From contig PLEU01000178.1 in the NCBI GenBank assembly GCA_003136515.1, forward strand, positions 1 to 10,789: a stretch of 10,789 nucleotides of DNA. Reading direction: 5' to 3'. The position numbers and the translations under genes were made by a program. Source of the stretch: Spartobacteria bacterium. GTDB taxonomy: Bacteria; Verrucomicrobiota; Verrucomicrobiae; Chthoniobacterales; UBA6821. How positions within the stretch are numbered: position 1 is the stretch's first letter; each line of letters starts with the position of its first letter. The notes beneath the pieces were generated by a model that saw nothing but the letters and a program-made list of their open reading frames with translations, was not told the DNA's origin and made no database searches. Positions 7,356-10,789 of this stretch are shown here, in pieces.

Positions 7356-7378
7356 AAAGGGAGCAATGCAAAACCAAA

Positions 7379-7392
7379 CCTCTAGTTAGAGG
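7379..7392. repeat. Short inverted repeat (hairpin)
   Basis: CCTCT (7379-7383) and AGAGG (7388-7392) form a perfect 5-bp stem with an AGTT loop. It lies 24 bases after the larger hairpin and could be part of the same structured element. Confidence 0.35.
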
Positions 7393-7451
7393 AGCCGAGA
7401 AACCTTTCGAAATAAAGATCCCAAAGAACGGTACTGCGTCGCGAACAACGA

Positions 7452-7465
7452 GTGCCACATGGCAC
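7452..7465. repeat. Short inverted repeat (hairpin or operator-like palindrome)
   Basis: GTGCC (7452-7456) and GGCAC (7461-7465) form a perfect 5-bp stem around ACAT. It could be an RNA hairpin or a dyad-symmetric protein binding site between the divergent runs. The sequence alone does not decide this. Confidence 0.35.
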
Positions 7466-7742
7466 GAGTTAGCCTCAGGAGCCACGGTCTTGCCCGAGCC
7501 TGATATCAGAGCCAATCCTTCGGGGCAGAAGCGCAGAGTGATGCAGTATGGAGGCCTAGTCGGATATGATCTCAAATACCCCCCTTCTTCAACTCGGTTC
7601 CAGATTCCCAGGCAACACTCCCGTTAGGGCGATTTAGTCAGCCTGTAGCAAACGGCATCCGAACGCCATGTTTCTAGCCAGGACGACCCCTTCCATCCTT
7701 TTCCATTGCAACTCTCCAACACTCCCCTTAAGCATTACGTTC

Positions 7743-8054
7743 ATGACTGATAGTTTACGCACGAAAGTCACCGGAGATGTTCTTCATATCTCCCTGAATG
7801 TCCCCCGATTGGATGCAAACTCCGCTGCAGCCATCAAACATGAATTGAATATGGATCTCGATCCGGCAGTTAAGCGCGCTGAAGTAGAGATTGGCAATGT
7901 CCGCTTCATCGACAGCTCAGGTATCGGTTTGTTACTGGGCATCTACCGCAAGCTCCCGGGTAACGATGCCGAGGTTATCCTCCGCAATGTCCAACCCAGT
8001 GTGCAGGCGGTTCTGGAACTTTTAAGACTTCATCGGGTCTTCAAAGTGGCCTAG
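7743..8054 (+). CDS. STAS-domain protein, anti-sigma-factor-antagonist type
   Basis: A 103-residue single STAS domain, the normal length for the SpoIIAA/RsbV group. The beginning 'GDVLHISLNVPRLDANSAAA' (11-30) is the family's first strand and helix. 'VRFIDSSGIGLLLG' (53-66) carries the phosphorylation-site loop, with D57 and serines S58-S59. Such proteins switch partners when a serine kinase phosphorylates the serine and a PP2C phosphatase removes the phosphate. The frame is open from an ATG at 7668, but the extra 25 residues are not STAS-like and the ATG at 7743 gives the usual domain start. No clear Shine-Dalgarno is seen. It is transcribed divergently from the operon that encodes the HATPase-GAF-PP2C protein, its most likely partner, and precedes a GT4 gene by 191 bases. 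Its downstream target could be a distant anti-sigma factor or a polysaccharide enzyme; the window does not show which. Confidence 0.9.
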   Translation: MTDSLRTKVTGDVLHISLNVPRLDANSAAAIKHELNMDLDPAVKRAEVEIGNVRFIDSSGIGLLLGIYRKLPGNDAEVILRNVQPSVQAVLELLRLHRVFKVA

Positions 8055-8245
8055 CCAGAAGAGGTGGCGAGAGGCTCCTAAAAGGCAAGGGTCTGGATGA
8101 ACATCTTTTTCTGTTTGGGTGATGAAGCCCTTCTTCGTCAGCACGCCGCCCTGCTATTTTCCGGTCATCTAATTAGTGGGGCAACGCTCGCCTTTTTATG
8201 TAGTTGCAAAAACCGGGCACCCACCGCAACCGACTGCATGTCGTT

Positions 8246-9487
8246 ATGAATACATCGGCCAACCTTTCGGCAGATGGCTCTCAAAACCCCCCCCTTAACC
8301 TCGGCTATCTGGTGCCGGAGTTTCCAACGCAGACACACAACTTCTTCTGGAAGGAGATCAATGCTTTGCGAGCCCAAGGGATTGAAGTTCACATCTTCTC
8401 GACCCGTGTTCCCGATACGGCTACTTCTCCGCACCTGTTCCGTGAACAGGCGCTCAGGCAGACAACATATCTCTTCCCGCCTTCGACGATTCGTACAGTT
8501 TGCTTCGCACTGAGTCATCCGGGAAGGATCGCCCACGCCATTAGGTATATCCATGCATTGTCCGAGGCTTCCGCCGGTGAAAAAATTCGACTTATTGGAC
8601 TTATCCCCTCTGCAATAGAACTTCTCTATTCCTGCGCCGAAAAGGGGGTCACTCATGTCCACTGTCACTCGTGCGCGACAGCGGCTCATCTTGTAAACAT
8701 CTGTCATCGACTCGGCGGCCCCTCATTCAGCCTGACCCTCCACGGCGACATGCCTGTTTATGGACGTGATCATAAGGAAAAAATGGCTGATGCCCGCTTC
8801 GTTGCATGCGTCACCAAACCCCTCCAGCACGATGTTCTTGAACTGACAAGAAAACCGGTTGATCAAGTCCCCGTGATCCGGATGGGAGTTGACACCAGGG
8901 TTTTTACTCCAAGTGCAGAGCACCAAACCCAGGTTGGAAAATTAACACTAGTTACGGTTGCCAGGTTAAATCCCTCCAAAGGAATTGAATACGCCTTAAA
9001 CGCTATCGCGGAATCAAAGCGAATGGGGTATGAAATCACTTACCTCATAGCTGGTGAAGGACCGTTCCGTCAGCAGTTGGAAGAGATGATTAACAGATTG
9101 AATCTTAATGGTTCGGTTCATCTTCTTGGCACCACTCCTGAAAATGAAGTGATTGACCTCCTTCATAGAAGCGATGCCTTCGTACTTCCAAGCACCGGTC
9201 TTGGAGAAGCTGCACCTGTGTCAGTTATGGAAGCAATGTCTTGCGGTGTGCCGGTCGTGTGCAGTCGCATTGGTGGAACCCCAGATATGATCACCGATGG
9301 CATCGATGGGTTCCTTACACCACAGCGTGACGTGAAGGCTCTGCTGCAGGCTTTCACCACTCTGGCCGATGACCCGGTCTTGAGAAACACCCTGGGTAAG
9401 AATGCGAGGGTCAGGGCCTTGAGGGAATTTGACTATATCTCCATGGCGAAAGAGTTGCTCCGACACATAGTGTCTGGAGCAGCGTAA
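8246..9487 (+). CDS. Glycosyltransferase family 4 (GT-B fold), WcaL-like
   Basis: A 413-residue retaining GT-B enzyme. The N-terminal domain contains 'LGYLVPEFPTQTHNFFWKEI' (19-38), a pattern seen in the colanic-acid WcaL/AmsK-type branch, and 'HVHCHSCATAAHLV' (137-150). The C-terminal donor-binding domain has 'VTVARLNPSKGIEYAL' (236-251), 'LIAGEGPFRQQLEE' (267-280) and the EX7E motif (E321 and E329) within 'GEAAPVSVMEAMSCGVPVV' (320-338), then 'GGTPDMITDGIDGFLTP' (343-359). It probably adds a sugar from a nucleotide donor to the lipid-linked repeat unit at the cytoplasmic membrane face. The start is uncertain: a TTG at 8204 extends the frame by 14 residues, but the ATG at 8246 is the first standard start; neither has a good Shine-Dalgarno. 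It lies between the STAS gene and a GT2 gene on the same strand. Confidence 0.92.
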   Translation: MNTSANLSADGSQNPPLNLGYLVPEFPTQTHNFFWKEINALRAQGIEVHIFSTRVPDTATSPHLFREQALRQTTYLFPPSTIRTVCFALSHPGRIAHAIRYIHALSEASAGEKIRLIGLIPSAIELLYSCAEKGVTHVHCHSCATAAHLVNICHRLGGPSFSLTLHGDMPVYGRDHKEKMADARFVACVTKPLQHDVLELTRKPVDQVPVIRMGVDTRVFTPSAEHQTQVGKLTLVTVARLNPSKGIEYALNAIAESKRMGYEITYLIAGEGPFRQQLEEMINRLNLNGSVHLLGTTPENEVIDLLHRSDAFVLPSTGLGEAAPVSVMEAMSCGVPVVCSRIGGTPDMITDGIDGFLTPQRDVKALLQAFTTLADDPVLRNTLGKNARVRALREFDYISMAKELLRHIVSGAA

Positions 9488-9491
9488 CGAA

Positions 9492-9519
9492 CAGCACAAC
9501 CTGAGGAGGGTTTTTGCTG
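9492..9519. repeat. Hairpin between the GT4 and GT2 genes
   Basis: CAGCA (9492-9496) pairs with TGCTG (9515-9519), and inside it AACC (9498-9501) pairs with GGTT (9509-9512), leaving a seven-base loop and a small internal loop. It starts four bases after the GT4 stop. No T-run follows the stem, so it is not a normal intrinsic terminator; it could stabilise or process the transcript end, or be chance. Confidence 0.3.
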
Positions 9520-9575
9520 GACCACCGTTCGCACTTGCCCTGACGAGCACGAGGTGAGATCAATCAGGCATTATC

Positions 9576-10565
9576 ATGGGTTCGTCAGCCAGCCTCGTAG
9601 TCATTATTCTGAATTTCCGAACCCCGGATATCACGATTGATTGTTTGAGAACTCTCGCCCCGGAAGCTTTGCAAAATCCGGGAATGAGGGTTATTCTTGT
9701 CGATAATGCCTCGGGCGACAATTCCGTGGAAAAAATCGAGAGCGCCATCAAGCAGAACGGATGGGATTCCGGTTGGCTAGAGTTTCGTCCTTTGCAAATT
9801 AATCTCGGCTTTGCCGGAGGGAATAATCTGATCCTTCGCGAGCAGATGGCCCTCACCTCACCTCCAAAATATCAACTGTTGCTCAACAGCGACACCTTGG
9901 TTCGTCCGGGGTGCATCGCCACCTGCATAGCCGTCATGGAGGCGGATCCAAAGATCGGCGCTCTCAGTTGCATGCTAAGAAACCGTGATGGCTCCGTGCA
10001 GAACCCATGCAGAAAATTTCCTCACCCCTTCATCGCCGGCATTAGTGCTATCGGACTGCCTTGGCTTCTGCCGCCGCTCTTTCGCTGGGCCGATCTCGAT
10101 GATGGAGGATGGGACCGAACAGTTGGGCCGCGTCAAGTAGAATGGATCGGCGGTGCCTTCTTTTTCACCAGGATGAGCACGCTCCAGGAGGTTGGAATTC
10201 TTGACGAGGATTTCTTCTTTCTTGGCGAGGATTGCGAGTGGTGTCACAGGATCCATAAGCATGGCTGGAAGATCCTCTTTGATCCCAGTGCGGAAACCGT
10301 TCATCTAGGCGGCGCCTCCTCTGATAGCACCCGAGTCCGGAACTTCACCAAAAATGTCCATATCTGGCGGGCCCGCTTTCTTGTCCAACGCAAATGCTAC
10401 GGGCCGTGCGCGGAAAACATTCTCCGCAATATTTACCTGCTGATGTTTTGGCTGAGACTTGGCTTTCTCACTTTAACGCTGAGAGGCCGTTCGGAAAAGG
10501 CTGATTTCCTGCGCGGTGAGGTTGAAGAAATATACGCTTCCATGAAGGGGGAGAAAATCGCGTGA
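9576..10565 (+). CDS. Glycosyltransferase family 2, rhamnosyltransferase (WbbL-like) type
   Basis: A 329-residue inverting GT-A enzyme. Visible in order are 'LVVIILNFRTPD' (7-18), 'VILVDNASGDNS' (39-50), 'NLGFAGGNN' (76-84), the DXD-region 'LLLNSDTLVRPG' (101-112), 'WIGGAFFFTR' (190-199), and 'LDEDFFFLGEDCEWCHRIHK' (209-228), which holds the catalytic Glu-Asp and the acceptor-side Asp/Trp. The C-terminal part (about 262-302) is hydrophobic and basic and may sit on the membrane. This subgroup often transfers rhamnose in O-antigen and exopolysaccharide assembly, but donor choice cannot be read from the sequence. The ATG at 9576 gives the expected N-terminal strand. The gene follows the GT4 gene after 88 bases and is followed after 40 bases by another GT4 gene. 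Confidence 0.93.
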   Translation: MGSSASLVVIILNFRTPDITIDCLRTLAPEALQNPGMRVILVDNASGDNSVEKIESAIKQNGWDSGWLEFRPLQINLGFAGGNNLILREQMALTSPPKYQLLLNSDTLVRPGCIATCIAVMEADPKIGALSCMLRNRDGSVQNPCRKFPHPFIAGISAIGLPWLLPPLFRWADLDDGGWDRTVGPRQVEWIGGAFFFTRMSTLQEVGILDEDFFFLGEDCEWCHRIHKHGWKILFDPSAETVHLGGASSDSTRVRNFTKNVHIWRARFLVQRKCYGPCAENILRNIYLLMFWLRLGFLTLTLRGRSEKADFLRGEVEEIYASMKGEKIA

Positions 10566-10605
10566 AGCGTTCCCCACCTGCCACAATGCCTCCTACGGCA
10601 GTAAA

Positions 10606-10789
10606 ATGAAAACCATGCGCGTGGCCTTTGTGCTTCCAGGGCTTCACCGGGTTTGTCGTGGCGCAGAAGTTGCATTTGAATCCGTGGCTACAGAGCTTGC
10701 CCTTATTTCCAATGTCGAGGTCACGCTCTTCGGCTCCGGCCATCAAAAACCCAAAGTTCCCTACCAATTTGTTCATGTCGGTAATATTG
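10606..10789 (+). CDS. Glycosyltransferase family 4, N-terminal part only (cut by window edge)
   Basis: The frame from the ATG at 10606 is open to the right edge (61 codons plus one base). It reads 'MKTMRVAFVLPGLHRVCRGA' (1-20), then 'EVAFESVATELA' and 'VEVTLFGSGH', which is the first beta-alpha unit of a GT-B glycosyltransferase with the acceptor-side 'RGAE' region. The other possible start is the ATG at 10615. No Shine-Dalgarno is clear. The GT4 family call rests on the N-terminal domain only; the donor-binding half is outside the window. It belongs to the same plus-strand run as the two glycosyltransferases before it. Confidence 0.8.
   Translation, partial: MKTMRVAFVLPGLHRVCRGAEVAFESVATELALISNVEVTLFGSGHQKPKVPYQFVHVGNI

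Larger units (their letters stand above)
7333..7575 (-). other. Orphan reading frame, possible gene remnant
   Basis: A minus-strand frame of 80 codons from a TTG at 7575 to TGA at 7333; without requiring a start codon it runs on upstream to a stop near 7622. Part of the translation looks protein-like ('CHVALVVRDAVPFFGIFISK', around residues 38-57), with alternating hydrophobic strands. However, no ATG opens the frame, no Shine-Dalgarno is seen, and it overlaps the inverted repeats. I recognise no family. It could be the decayed end of a former gene or a chance frame in a structured region. Confidence 0.2.
7103..7742. promoter_or_regulatory. Divergent intergenic region with RNA-like hairpins; no clear gene
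   Basis: This 640-base gap separates the minus-strand and plus-strand runs, so it must hold the promoters for both. I see no convincing -35/-10 pair for either side. The part from 7103 to about 7235 is AT-rich, as promoter regions often are (for example CATAAT on the minus strand near 7225). From about 7240 to 7540 the sequence is GC-richer and rich in inverted repeats, described in separate entries. The 11-mer GAAGCGCAGAG occurs twice, at 7240-7250 and 7528-7538. Only weak reading frames are present. Confidence 0.5.

Noticed and set aside
7592..7610. tRNA or tmRNA T-arm-like string (GGTTCCAGATTCCC)
   Set aside because: The loop is too long for a T-loop, there is no matching acceptor stem or CCA end, and no anticodon arm upstream.
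7668..7742. 25-residue N-terminal extension of the STAS protein
   Set aside because: The residues do not belong to the STAS fold and would make the protein longer than usual; the ATG at 7743 fits the family start.
8178..8197. Possible intrinsic terminator ending in TTTTT before the GT4 gene
   Set aside because: Only about three to four base pairs can form directly before the T-run (GGGC...GCC), too weak for a terminator.
8165..8707. 180-codon minus-strand frame opposite the GT4 gene
   Set aside because: It is antisense to a gene with all GT4 motifs, and its translation is Cys/Arg-rich without recognisable structure.
1..10789. CRISPR array, insertion sequence, tRNA, rRNA or phage genes
   Set aside because: No regularly spaced repeats, transposase, terminal inverted repeats, or RNA gene signatures were seen anywhere on either strand.

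Overview
The window is a bacterial extracellular or cell-surface polysaccharide locus with a built-in protein-phosphorylation switch. It contains two divergent gene runs around a non-coding region of about 640 bases. Base composition is moderate (by eye slightly above half GC), and most start codons lack a clear Shine-Dalgarno sequence. Gene content and protein flavour fit a Gram-negative, environmental bacterium. The closest impression is Verrucomicrobiota or a similar PVC-group lineage, but this is a low-confidence guess because no rRNA or marker gene is present.

Left run, minus strand, read from 7102 down to 1. It starts with a polyprenyl-phosphate sugar-1-phosphate transferase, the enzyme that puts the first sugar on the lipid carrier. 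Next is a left-handed beta-helix protein with a degenerate nucleotidyltransferase-like front end and a tail that resembles the end of the sugar transferase. Then come a fused HATPase-GAF-SpoIIE phosphatase, a single-domain response regulator, a small predicted exported protein, a GT25 glycosyltransferase and a multi-pass GT-C type membrane protein that runs off the left edge. Three junctions are tight: two are four-base ATGA overlaps and one is a 7-base gap. The rest have gaps of 25 to 97 bases, so the run looks like one operon or two.

Right run, plus strand. It starts with a small STAS-domain protein of the anti-sigma-factor-antagonist type, followed by a GT4 glycosyltransferase, a GT2 glycosyltransferase of the rhamnosyltransferase type, and the first 61 codons of a second GT4 enzyme cut by the right edge.

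How they may work together: the sugar transferase primes undecaprenyl phosphate; the GT4, GT2 and GT25 enzymes extend the glycan; the membrane protein may add a further sugar from a lipid-linked donor outside the membrane. The HATPase-GAF-PP2C protein (kinase-like plus phosphatase), the STAS protein (its likely phospho-substrate) and the receiver protein contain the parts of a partner-switching circuit. No sigma factor is visible here, so the circuit may control polysaccharide production directly or through a distant target. The nearest well-known parallel is SypE/SypA in the Vibrio fischeri syp polysaccharide locus. Here, however, the receiver is a separate protein and the phosphatase carries a GAF domain instead.

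The central gap (7103-7742) must carry the promoters of both runs. It also holds a strong long-range hairpin with a competing alternative hairpin, two further short hairpins, and a weak orphan reading frame. It is the least explained part of the window.
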